From IMG/VR virus record IMGVR_UViG_3300035698_014126, positions 1-53,760 of that record: 53,760 nucleotides of DNA. The stretch is one strand, 5' to 3'. Shown in pieces: positions 7,365 through 14,040 of this stretch (the stretch's first letter is position 1; the number at the start of each line of letters is the position of its first letter). Source of the stretch: a virus. Both the position numbers and the translations under genes were made by a program. The notes under the pieces were generated by a model, which was not told the DNA's origin, did not search any database, and saw nothing but the letters and a program-made list of their open reading frames with translations.

Positions 7365-8153
7365 ATGAAAGATGGAATGTTTGAAAAAGGTGATCGGTTG
7401 GTATGTGTGGATGATTCAAGAAGAGACGATTTATATCTTGGAGAAATTTATATTTATGATAGATCTTCAAAATTAGAGAATATTATTTATGTGGCAGGGG
7501 ATGAGGAGGGATATTATACAAATAGATTCAAGCTTTATCCTACCACTGACCCGGTAAGCTGTGCGCCAGCACCATTCATCCCTGAATACTTTTCCGCATT
7601 GAATGAAAAAGACGCTGAAAAATATATCGGGAAGGTTATGGAGTTTGCAGATGGTGATAGATTAAATAATTGGGAAGTAGGGGTTTTAAAAGAGACAAAA
7701 AAAAATAGTGTGTATTCATTTTTCTGCCGGAACACACCTTGGCATTTTACTCGCACCTGTCCACAAACCTTCCAGGACAAACTATCAAAACCCAAACCAC
7801 CAACAACCGATCCCGCCCTGATCAAAGCACTCGAATTAACAGTCCAGACATGGCAAATCATGTTTGATGCCGACAAGGATAAAGAGGCTGTTTATAAATT
7901 TTTGGGTGGGATGGCAAAAACAAAAACGTATTGTTTTTTATGTGATTATGTCGGAGGAAGTGAATCTGGAAATTGTGATAAATGTATTAAATGGGTTGAT
8001 GATCCATGGGGAAAGAATCCTTGTTGTAGCCCTGGTAGTTCATATCACCTATATATATGCCGTGAACATGAAAACCAGCAAGATAAACAAGAAATCCTGG
8101 ATGTACTCAACCATCTCAAACAAGCCTTGAAAGAATTAAAAAATGAAAAATAA
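7365..8153 (+). CDS. hypothetical phage protein with C-terminal Cys-rich domain
   Basis: A 262-residue protein. The N-terminus (KGDRLVCVDDS, DDLYLGEIYIYD) resembles a short SH3/KOW-like beta fold. A middle segment EKDAEKYIGKVMEF and NNWEVGVLKE resembles, from memory, recurring phage early proteins. Residues 190-230 have CFLC, CDKC, CC and ICREH, a probable zinc site, and the end is a helix. AAAGGGGA precedes the ATG. Overlaps the next gene by 11 bases. No enzymatic motif. Confidence 0.65.
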   Translation: MKDGMFEKGDRLVCVDDSRRDDLYLGEIYIYDRSSKLENIIYVAGDEEGYYTNRFKLYPTTDPVSCAPAPFIPEYFSALNEKDAEKYIGKVMEFADGDRLNNWEVGVLKETKKNSVYSFFCRNTPWHFTRTCPQTFQDKLSKPKPPTTDPALIKALELTVQTWQIMFDADKDKEAVYKFLGGMAKTKTYCFLCDYVGGSESGNCDKCIKWVDDPWGKNPCCSPGSSYHLYICREHENQQDKQEILDVLNHLKQALKELKNEK

Positions 8154-8697
8154 AAAAACTATAACAGACCTTAAAAACCTAACCATCAAAACAGCAAATC
8201 ACTACATAAAAAGCCAAGGCATAACAATCATCCCTGGCAAGGCATACAATCTATATGTTTGCGGTTGCATAATCGAAAATGAAAAAGATCCAAATATCTT
8301 ATTTTACTATCCCGCAAAAAGATCAAAACAACGATCATGCCCAATTCATAAAGGATCTGAATTTATTTCAAAGTATAAAATATGTCAGTGTGGAAAGGAA
8401 TATTTTTCAATCCGGGTTAGTTCCAGTGAAAGGTGTGCTGCGTGTTATCATTCAAAGGGGGCAGTTAGGGCTCCGAAACATCCGAGTTATAGGAATATAC
8501 GGTTATATGATCCAACAAGATATGATTGTGAGTACCGGCCAGAATGCCTGACAAAATATGATAAATATCAATGTGTCCCGTGTAAAAATTGTAAAAAATA
8601 TAAGCAGAAGATTTTTGATGTAGCTGAATATTTATGTCCGGCTGGTGGTATGGAGCCAAGCAATAATTTTAAGCATACCAGCCGGGAATTGTTTTGA
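8143..8697 (+). CDS. Cys-rich hypothetical protein, probable zinc binder
   Basis: A 184-residue basic protein with many Cys pairs: VCGC (about 39), a CPIH site, CQCGKEYF, CAACYH and CVPCKNCKKY. The CQCGKEYF...CAACYH unit is a zinc-ribbon-like pattern, as in HNH-associated recognition domains, but no HNH residues are present. It is the last gene of the rightward left arm, ending 18 bases from a convergent gene. Confidence 0.65.
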   Translation: MKNKKTITDLKNLTIKTANHYIKSQGITIIPGKAYNLYVCGCIIENEKDPNILFYYPAKRSKQRSCPIHKGSEFISKYKICQCGKEYFSIRVSSSERCAACYHSKGAVRAPKHPSYRNIRLYDPTRYDCEYRPECLTKYDKYQCVPCKNCKKYKQKIFDVAEYLCPAGGMEPSNNFKHTSRELF

Positions 8698-8715
8698 TAA
8701 GTTTAAATAATTAAA

Positions 8716-9006
8716 TTAGTCAATACAAACCGGAACAAATAACCCACAACCCTGACCACATTTATCGAGATTCCCGGCATTAATACAGCGGTTATAATTA
8801 TAACATTTTTGATTATTCTTGCTGTCATGGCCACAATTGTACCGGTGCTTATGCCGGTATTCAATTAGTGCGATCTGTATTAATCCGGATATGCTTGATA
8901 TATTTGACGTACCTGACATGGCTTTGTTTTGATTGTTCAATTGATCTTTCAACCATGCGATAGTGCCCGGGAGAAGATTTATTTTTATTTGGTTTTTATT
9001 GTTCAT
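8716..9006 (-). CDS. ribbon-helix-helix-like protein with Cys-rich C-terminus
   Basis: A 96-residue protein. Residues 6-55 (IKINLLPGTIAWLKDQ, then SISGLIQIALIEY) follow the strand-helix-helix pattern of Arc/MetJ-like repressors. The C-terminal 40 residues contain CGHDS, CYNYNRC, CGQGCG and a final C, a probable metal site. Last gene of the leftward operon; its ATG overlaps the stop of the peptidase gene. The repressor role is inferred from pattern only. Confidence 0.55.
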   Translation of the reverse strand: MNNKNQIKINLLPGTIAWLKDQLNNQNKAMSGTSNISSISGLIQIALIEYRHKHRYNCGHDSKNNQKCYNYNRCINAGNLDKCGQGCGLFVPVCID

Positions 9007-9410
9007 ATTATACTCACTTTCAAAAAAGATGTGATTTTATGTCCAGGAGTTTCGATAAACTCATTTATTTTAGTTATGCCAGTTTTTCCAGGATCAAGAA
9101 TCATATCTCCATGTTTTAAAACCCAGTGCCAGTTTGATTTTTTCCAATCAAGTTTTATTTTTAAAATAGCAGTATGTGGCAGTTTTGATAAATTACCAAA
9201 AATAGGAGTTAATGATTTTTTAGGACCACAATTAATACCATAAAAAGATAGAGCCTTATGAATTGTTTTTGTATTTGTGCTACCCTTTTTATCCATTATG
9301 GCGAAAACCTGTTCAATAGCCACCCCTGCTGCCATGGCAACACAACATTGGCCACAACAATATGATTTTTTGGGTTGTTCAATATATTTTATTGTATTCA
9401 TATTATTCAA
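9003..9410 (-). CDS. C39-like (papain-fold) cysteine peptidase
   Basis: A 135-residue single-domain protein. The N-terminal YCCGQCCVAMAAGV supplies the catalytic Cys at a helix start, and WHWVLKHGDMILDPG near residue 100 supplies His and Asp, the C39-like layout. C39 domains normally cut double-Gly leader peptides on ABC transporters, but no transporter is encoded here. It lies in an operon with an XRE-type HTH protein and an RHH-like protein, suggesting regulatory proteolysis or a defence/immunity task, which is inference. Confidence 0.75.
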   Translation of the reverse strand: MNNMNTIKYIEQPKKSYCCGQCCVAMAAGVAIEQVFAIMDKKGSTNTKTIHKALSFYGINCGPKKSLTPIFGNLSKLPHTAILKIKLDWKKSNWHWVLKHGDMILDPGKTGITKINEFIETPGHKITSFLKVSII

Positions 9411-9658
9411 TACTCCATCTTAAATAACGTATTCAATGGCTTTCCGGTGTCCGCATCATATCCCGGCATCCATTCGTCATTATTTCCGTTTATATCGTCC
9501 ATGGGTCGGATTTTAAAAGTTAAAGGATTAAGGTTGCGGTATCTCCAACTTAATGAAATATCCCCTGCTGTTCCGGTTTCAAGTGGAAGTGTTGGTATAG
9601 AATCATATTTATAAAAAATACCGAATTGCCTGGAATTTTTAGAATTTGGGTTTTTCAT
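9407..9658 (-). CDS. hypothetical protein (83 aa)
   Basis: An 83-residue protein with no recognisable domain, beta-rich in the centre (GDISLSWRYRNLNPLTFKI). A GGGGGG ribosome site precedes its ATG; its start overlaps the HTH gene stop and its own stop overlaps the peptidase start, so it is translationally coupled to both neighbours. Confidence 0.6.
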   Translation of the reverse strand: MKNPNSKNSRQFGIFYKYDSIPTLPLETGTAGDISLSWRYRNLNPLTFKIRPMDDINGNNDEWMPGYDADTGKPLNTLFKMEY

Positions 9659-9876
9659 TTTTTATTCCCCCCACTAAACTTTCTCAAATATATATCAAAC
9701 ATTCCAACATAATTTAGCCACAGCAACACCCTAAGCAACCGATAAGGCCCTGCCGTGATACCTTGTTCTTCTCGTTCCCATTTCAACCATGTACCCCGCG
9801 CCACGCCCATAGCCTTTGCCATTTTTGTCTGGGTGAGGTTCAGGGTTTCGCGGGCTTGTTTTAGGTTTATTTTCAT
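9655..9876 (-). CDS. XRE/Cro-type helix-turn-helix regulator
   Basis: A 73-residue protein. Residues 3-38 (LKQARETLNLTQTKMAKAMG then VARGTWLKWEREEQGI) are a textbook XRE HTH: turn after LTQ, recognition helix ARGTWLKWE. The short C-terminus lacks a dimerisation or peptidase domain, so it resembles Cro more than CI. It is in the leftward operon below a consensus promoter and next to a divergent promoter pair, so autoregulation or switching between the two directions is likely. Confidence 0.85.
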   Translation of the reverse strand: MKINLKQARETLNLTQTKMAKAMGVARGTWLKWEREEQGITAGPYRLLRVLLWLNYVGMFDIYLRKFSGGNKK

Positions 9877-9923
9877 TTTTGTATTATTCCTTTGTGGGGC
9901 CTTTCAGCCCCGGTTTGTTTGGT

Positions 9924-10097
9924 TTATGACCAGTTTAACTCTGTGAGTTTTACAAGGCCCTCATATGCATCAGTGTCACGGACTTCAGCATGTTTTGGAG
10001 TTAACCGGATAATTGTTCCATAATTTTTAATGCTGGAATATTTTCCGTCAAACCATTCAACCTGATCACCTACTTTAAACTGTAATTTTGTTTTCAT
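9924..10097 (-). CDS. small SH3/KOW-like beta protein (57 aa)
   Basis: A 57-residue protein starting MKTKLQFKVGDQVEWFDG with GTIIRLTPKHAEVRD, a short beta-barrel pattern. The ATG at 10097 has GGGGGAG five bases upstream; the longer frame from 10142 would begin at the predicted transcription start. It is the first gene of the leftward operon. A 5-bp GC hairpin (9896-9911) separates it from the HTH gene. Confidence 0.7.
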   Translation of the reverse strand: MKTKLQFKVGDQVEWFDGKYSSIKNYGTIIRLTPKHAEVRDTDAYEGLVKLTELNWS

Positions 10098-10142
10098 GTT
10101 TTCTCCCCCTATTTTATGTGTGTATGTTTTTTCCATGCTCAT

Positions 10143-10171
10143 ACTATAGTCCCTATCATATACAATGTCAA
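10143..10171 (-). promoter_or_regulatory. leftward consensus promoter for the regulatory operon
   Basis: Read on the - strand, TTGACA (10171-10166) and TATAGT (10148-10143) are separated by exactly 17 bases. It lies 46 bases upstream of the first gene start at 10097. The 58 bases between this promoter and the rightward one are AT-rich and probably carry operators. Confidence 0.8.
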
Positions 10172-10229
10172 GGGGTAAATCACATTTATTTTAAAATAAT
10201 TCATATTTATTTTTATTAATTGTTTTTTC

Positions 10230-10258
10230 TTGACAAATAATTTAATCGTATTTATAAT
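10230..10258 (+). promoter_or_regulatory. perfect sigma-70 promoter reading the structured RNA
   Basis: TTGACA at 10230-10235 and TATAAT at 10253-10258 with exactly 17 bases between them match the housekeeping consensus fully. The expected transcription start near 10265 lies about ten bases before the closing helix of the structured RNA. Confidence 0.85.
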
Positions 10259-10332
10259 ATATATAGTTTGTGTATTTTGAGCATGGGTTCCCCAGGACGG
10301 ATGACATGGGAACATCTAGCCCGACACCCGCA

Positions 10333-10385
10333 AGGGTCGTCTGATGAGTCGAAAGACGAAACGTGACCGCGTAGCGTGGAACCCT
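10333..10385 (+). ncRNA. hammerhead-ribozyme-like core (type I arrangement)
   Basis: CTGATGA (10341-10347), stem II GTC-GAAA-GAC (10348-10357) and GAAA (10358-10361) match the hammerhead catalytic core exactly. Stem III would be ACGT/GCGT (10361-10364 with 10369-10372), giving a GTA cleavage triplet and predicted cleavage after A10373. Stem I would be CGT/GCG (10338-10340 with 10374-10376) then AGGGT/ACCCT (10333-10337 with 10381-10385) around a four-base bulge. Stems I and III are short and competing pairings exist, so activity is a prediction. Confidence 0.6.
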
Positions 10386-10470
10386 CCCAGTCGGGGAATA
10401 ACTGAGGGTCTAGGCCGTCCACCCCCGCTCAAAATGCATAAATATAAAATCATACCCAATACCTGACAAT

Positions 10471-10506
10471 AAAAAGCATCGTTCATTAATTTGTTCGGTG
10501 CTTTTT
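10471..10506 (+). terminator. intrinsic terminator after the structured RNA
   Basis: AAAAAGCATCG (10471-10481) pairs with CGGTGCTTTTT (10496-10506) over 11 bp including one wobble, followed by U-rich sequence. It closes the RNA unit 36 bases after its outer helix. The A-run on the left arm makes it potentially bidirectional. Confidence 0.8.
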
Positions 10507-10622
10507 ATGTTTATTTTTATATATTTATTCCATATTCTAATCAAAACACTTGTAATTATCCAAATTTTGTGTCAATAATATTATTATTTATTGTTTTTTT
10601 TGTTATATGAATATGAGGTAAT

Positions 10623-11402
10623 ATGGATGTGACTTCTAAAATTTGTTCTATGTGTGGAAGAATAACACCAGCACATATTGATTATTTTCAAAATAGAAAA
10701 GATTCAAAAGATGGGTTAAGAGCAAATTGTATGAAGTGTACTCAGAGTATAAATAAAGTCAAATATATAAATAATAGAAACCAGATACTTGAGAGAGTAA
10801 AGAAATATAATTTAAAAAATAAAGAAAAAGTAGAAATCTATCAGATAAAATATCGGGAAAAGAATAAAGAGAATCTAAAAAAACATTATAAAAATTATCA
10901 AAAAGAAAACAAAATTAGGATTGCAGAATACAAGAGCGATTATTATCAAAAAAATAAAACCAGGATTAATAATTATTGTAAAAAGTATTGGAATATTTCA
11001 GAAAATAAAATACGTAAAAGTAAACAGAAGAGATCGAGATATCGGAATGATTCATTATATAGATTAAATTATATGATGTCTAATACAATAAGACTTTCAT
11101 TAAAGAATGGATCAAAAAATGGTCAGCATTGGGAAACCCTTGTTGATTTTACGATTGAAGAATTATCAAGCAAGTTAAAACATTCTATCCCAAAAGGATA
11201 TACGTGGGATGATTTTATGAGTGGAAATCTTGAATTAGATCATATAAACCCGATATCTAAACATTCTTACACAAAGCCAAATGATGGTGATTTCAAAAAT
11301 TGCTGGAGTTTGTCTAATTTTCAATTGCTTCCCGCTATGGAAAATAAAATAAAAAGCAATAAACTAAAAAAACCTTTACAAATGGGGCTTGTCTTTGGAT
11401 AA
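10623..11402 (+). CDS. HNH endonuclease with zinc ribbon and Lys/Asn-rich helical repeats
   Basis: A 259-residue protein. The N-terminal CSMCGRITPA and CMKC (residues 8-40) form a zinc ribbon. Residues 45-125 are a charged helical array with repeated YQKENK/YYQKNK-like units. The C-terminal nuclease part has LELDHINPISKHS, DFKNCWSLSNFQLL and ENKIKSNK, the HNH core. GAGG lies four bases before the start. It sits between the control region and terminase. Two further genes (17664, 29174) share the architecture. Confidence 0.8.
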   Translation: MDVTSKICSMCGRITPAHIDYFQNRKDSKDGLRANCMKCTQSINKVKYINNRNQILERVKKYNLKNKEKVEIYQIKYREKNKENLKKHYKNYQKENKIRIAEYKSDYYQKNKTRINNYCKKYWNISENKIRKSKQKRSRYRNDSLYRLNYMMSNTIRLSLKNGSKNGQHWETLVDFTIEELSSKLKHSIPKGYTWDDFMSGNLELDHINPISKHSYTKPNDGDFKNCWSLSNFQLLPAMENKIKSNKLKKPLQMGLVFG

Positions 11403-11445
11403 CAAAAAAAATAGCTTAATAGTTGAAGGAAGTTGAACTATAAAT

Positions 11446-11808
11446 ATGATTATAACAGTTAAACAGATAGAAGATGCACTCAGAAAAAATGGCGGATTTG
11501 TAACCAGAGCAGCGAAAACTCTTGGGGTATCATATCAAGCTATATATAAACGTATGCAAAAAAATAAAAAGTTATGGGATATAAAAACAGAGATAGAAGA
11601 ATCATATCTTGACTTGGCAGAATCAAAATTATTAACAAAGATGGATGAAGGTCATTTTGGATCATTGTGTTTTTATTTAAAATGCAAAGGCAAAAAGCGT
11701 GGCTACATTGAAAACCAACAGGTTAATGATAATCAAGATGTTAAACCACAGCCGGTTAAAATAGAGTTTGTGGCTGTTGATGGTAGGGTAATAAAAAATG
11801 CGAGTTGA
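11446..11808 (+). CDS. terS: terminase small subunit
   Basis: A 120-residue protein. Residues 12-42 (GGFVTRAAKTLGVSYQAIYK) are a helix-turn-helix that would recognise the packaging site. A central helical oligomerisation region follows, then a beta-like tail. It overlaps the large terminase gene by 11 bases, the standard order for DNA packaging. The short N-terminal HTH type (Fis-like) is usual for phages with this terminase. Confidence 0.8.
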   Translation: MIITVKQIEDALRKNGGFVTRAAKTLGVSYQAIYKRMQKNKKLWDIKTEIEESYLDLAESKLLTKMDEGHFGSLCFYLKCKGKKRGYIENQQVNDNQDVKPQPVKIEFVAVDGRVIKNAS

Positions 11809-13054
11809 AACCATAATTCCACAAACAAATTTTTTAGCTATGTCCCATAAATTTAGAGCATTTGTTGCAGGATATGGATCGTCTAAAACATTTACTGGAT
11901 GTTTATCTATGTGTCAGCACTTTTACCAGTGGCCGCTTATTAATCAAGGTTATTTTGCCCCAACATACCCGCATATTCGTGAAATTTTCTATCCCACCAT
12001 TGAAGAAGTTGCAGACAAAATGGATATGTCAGTTGATATCAAAGAAGGAAACAAAGAGGTTCATTTTTATTCAGGAGGCCAATATAGGGGCACAACTATC
12101 TGCCGATCTTTAGAGCGTCCAGGGTCAATTATCGGTTTCAAAATCGGTCATGCTTTAGTAGATGAATTAGACACACTCCCCATCCACAAAGCCCGGACAG
12201 CCTGGTTAAAAATCATTGCCAGGATGCGATATAAGGTTGATGGTCTAAAGAATGGAATTGACGTTACAACCACCCCAGAAGGATTCAAATATGTTTATCA
12301 GTTATTCAAAAAAAATCCGGCTGAAAATCCTAAGTTATTGAAAAATTATGGTATGATCCAGGCCAGCACGTATGATAACGAAAAAAATCTGCCCGAAGAT
12401 TATATCCCCAGCCTTATTGAAGCATACCCGAAAGAATTAATTGATGCATATGTCGAAGGCCAATTCACAAACCTTACCTCTGGCACGGTATATCGAAATT
12501 ATGATCGGAAAATAAACGGTTCTGACGAGATAATTCAGGAAAAAGAACCCCTCTACATCGGCATGGATTTTAACGTTGAACACATGGCTGCTGTAGTGTT
12601 TGTAAAGCGTGGTATTAAGTTCCATGCGGTTGCAGAGTTAAAGGAAATCTTCGACACCCCCGACATGATCAAGATAATCAAGGAACGATTCCAAAATCAT
12701 TTGATAAAAGTTTATCCGGATGCAAGTGGGAAAAATCGAAAATCAAATAATGCCTCAGAAAGTGATATAGTATTATTGAGACAAGCTGGGTTTCAGATAT
12801 TAAATTTCAATTCAAATCCATTAGTAAAAAATAGGGTCTTATCTGTCAACAAAGCTTTTGAAGATGACAAGGTTGCTGTTAATTGTATTGCTTGTCCGAC
12901 TGTCGCTGAATGCCTGGAACAGCAAAACTATGATACTAATGGGGAGCCTGATAAGAAGTCTGGATTCGATCATATGAATGATGGATTCGGTTATTTTGTA
13001 AGCTATGAAATGCCTATTCGACAACGGGCATCAACTGTGTCAAGTACGTGGTGA
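11798..13054 (+). CDS. terL: terminase large subunit (packaging ATPase and nuclease)
   Basis: A 418-residue protein. The ATPase has a Walker A variant VAGYGSSKTF (about 27-36; Ser replaces the usual Gly) and Walker B HALVDELD (about 113-120). The C-terminal RNase H-like nuclease begins at LYIGMDFNVEHMA (about 250) and continues with VYPDASGK and a late acidic stretch DHMNDGFGY. It drives DNA into proheads at the portal and cuts the concatemer. The length is normal. Confidence 0.92.
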   Translation: MRVETIIPQTNFLAMSHKFRAFVAGYGSSKTFTGCLSMCQHFYQWPLINQGYFAPTYPHIREIFYPTIEEVADKMDMSVDIKEGNKEVHFYSGGQYRGTTICRSLERPGSIIGFKIGHALVDELDTLPIHKARTAWLKIIARMRYKVDGLKNGIDVTTTPEGFKYVYQLFKKNPAENPKLLKNYGMIQASTYDNEKNLPEDYIPSLIEAYPKELIDAYVEGQFTNLTSGTVYRNYDRKINGSDEIIQEKEPLYIGMDFNVEHMAAVVFVKRGIKFHAVAELKEIFDTPDMIKIIKERFQNHLIKVYPDASGKNRKSNNASESDIVLLRQAGFQILNFNSNPLVKNRVLSVNKAFEDDKVAVNCIACPTVAECLEQQNYDTNGEPDKKSGFDHMNDGFGYFVSYEMPIRQRASTVSSTW

Positions 13055-13089
13055 TATTTATAACTAGCCTGGTTATATTGTGATATTTC

Positions 13090-13118
13090 TTGACAAAATA
13101 TTTTTAATTTAATATAAT
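13090..13118 (+). promoter_or_regulatory. perfect sigma-70 promoter after terL
   Basis: TTGACA at 13090-13095 and TATAAT at 13113-13118 with a 17-base spacer. It lies 36 bases after the terL stop and 43 before the first small membrane gene. It could boost transcription of the membrane peptides and the head genes. Confidence 0.75.
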
Positions 13119-13160
13119 GTTATATTTAGGTTTTTATTTTTTTAATTTGAAAGGAATATA

Positions 13161-13304
13161 ATGATCAGATTTATTTTAAAACGTTGGTATTCTCTAATCT
13201 GGTTTATTTTTGTTATCACGTTCTTTTTTAGTGGTAGTGATTTAGAATTTTGGGCTTGTTTGATAATTCTTCATATAATTAGGATAGATCATATAAAAGA
13301 ATGA
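13161..13304 (+). CDS. small membrane protein (47 aa)
   Basis: A 47-residue protein with a long hydrophobic stretch SLIWFIFVITFFF (about 11-23) and a second weaker one (CLIILHIIRI). AAAGGA sits five bases before the ATG. Its start MIRFILKRWYSLIWF resembles that of the peptide at 13757, so they are likely paralogues. Function unknown; holin- or superinfection-type roles are possible but unsupported. Confidence 0.6.
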   Translation: MIRFILKRWYSLIWFIFVITFFFSGSDLEFWACLIILHIIRIDHIKE

Positions 13305-13378
13305 TATATCCATCTTTATTTTTGATAGTTATTGTTAGTGTTGTGGCTGGTTTGGCCATGTCAATAATTTTAATTTGA
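13301..13378 (+). CDS. very small membrane peptide (25 aa)
   Basis: A 25-residue single-span peptide starting MIYPSLFLIVIVSVVAGLAM. It starts inside the stop of the upstream gene (ATGA overlap), which supports coupled translation. It ends ten bases before the next gene. Confidence 0.5.
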   Translation: MIYPSLFLIVIVSVVAGLAMSIILI

Positions 13379-13388
13379 AAGGGTCAAA

Positions 13389-13748
13389 ATGAAACGATAT
13401 GAAATAAAACATCTATCTGGTATTCCTGGTATAAATGTAAAAGAATCAGGATGTGGTAATTGGCACAGGCGTCAAGACGTAAAGATACTTGAAAATATTC
13501 ACAATGAGCTGACCGAGAAATATAATAAGTTGAAAACAGCATATGATGATCTTGTTAAGCGTTCATTTGATGAATTAAAAGAAGCTAAATTTTATGATGA
13601 GGTTAAGCGTATTTGGGGGATTGAAAACCCCGAGCCTGTTGAGTTGGTGTCTGTTGAGTGTAATTGTAGTTATATGGCTAATTGGTTAAGCCTCGGACAA
13701 AGTAAAACTACGTGGATTTGCCCAGTTCATGGATATAAAAAATTATAG
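13389..13748 (+). CDS. coiled-coil protein with C-terminal zinc site
   Basis: A 119-residue protein with a long charged helix at residues 30-70 (ENIHNELTEKYNKLKTAYDD) and a C-terminal segment CNCSY...WICPVHG that reads as a C-x-C...C-x2-H metal site. GAAAGGGTC precedes the ATG. It lies between small membrane genes upstream of portal. Not recognised. Confidence 0.65.
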   Translation: MKRYEIKHLSGIPGINVKESGCGNWHRRQDVKILENIHNELTEKYNKLKTAYDDLVKRSFDELKEAKFYDEVKRIWGIENPEPVELVSVECNCSYMANWLSLGQSKTTWICPVHGYKKL

Positions 13749-13756
13749 GATAATCA

Positions 13757-13846
13757 ATGATAAAATTTCTTAAAAAACATTGGTTTATTATAATATGGCT
13801 TATATGGTCGGGATTTGTAGGATATATTTTTGGGGTGATGGAATAA
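13757..13846 (+). CDS. small membrane peptide (29 aa)
   Basis: A 29-residue peptide starting MIKFLKKHWFIIIWLIWSG, one membrane span preceded by a positive N-terminus. It resembles the N-terminus of the 13161 product. The TAATG overlap with the next gene supports expression. The ribosome site (ATAGGAT) is moderate. Confidence 0.5.
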   Translation: MIKFLKKHWFIIIWLIWSGFVGYIFGVME

Positions 13847-14040
13847 TGAATAAAAAAACAATAGATGGTATTAGAAAATATTATCAACTTCCATATTGGG
13901 TGACGGACGATCAGATAGTTTTAGATTTAAAAGGGTCACTTGGTGAAATTTGTGTTAATATTAGAATTGCAAAGCAAAAATTAAAAAAGTCGTTTATTGA
14001 AACATTACCAATGTGGATACAAAAGGTAACTAATGGATGA
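13846..14040 (+). CDS. hypothetical protein (64 aa)
   Basis: A 64-residue soluble protein starting MNKKTIDGIRKYYQLPYWV and overlapping both neighbours (TAATG upstream, eight bases into portal). The start at 13846 is preferred over the longer frame from 13780 because of that coupling. Middle ILDLK-like beta strand, C-terminal helix. No family known to me. Confidence 0.65.
   Translation: MNKKTIDGIRKYYQLPYWVTDDQIVLDLKGSLGEICVNIRIAKQKLKKSFIETLPMWIQKVTNG

Larger units (their letters stand above)
10265..10510 (+). ncRNA. structured non-coding RNA with its own promoter and terminator
   Basis: A GC-rich island in AT-rich DNA with no ORF. Helices visible from the sequence: ATTTTGAGC (10274-10282) with GCTCAAAAT (10427-10435); GGACGG (10295-10300) with CCGTCC (10415-10420); CCCGAC (10320-10325) with GTCGGG (10390-10395). 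GGGTTCC (10285-10291) can pair with GGAACCC (10378-10384), or its last six bases plus one with GGGAAC (10308-10313). A hammerhead-like core lies inside. A consensus promoter precedes it and an 11-bp terminator follows. I do not recognise the overall class. Confidence 0.75.

Noticed and set aside
10265-11402. HEARO/omega-RNA with IscB-type nuclease
   Set aside because: The neighbouring HNH protein has no RuvC domain and is a ribbon-repeat-HNH protein; the RNA also has its own terminator before the gene.
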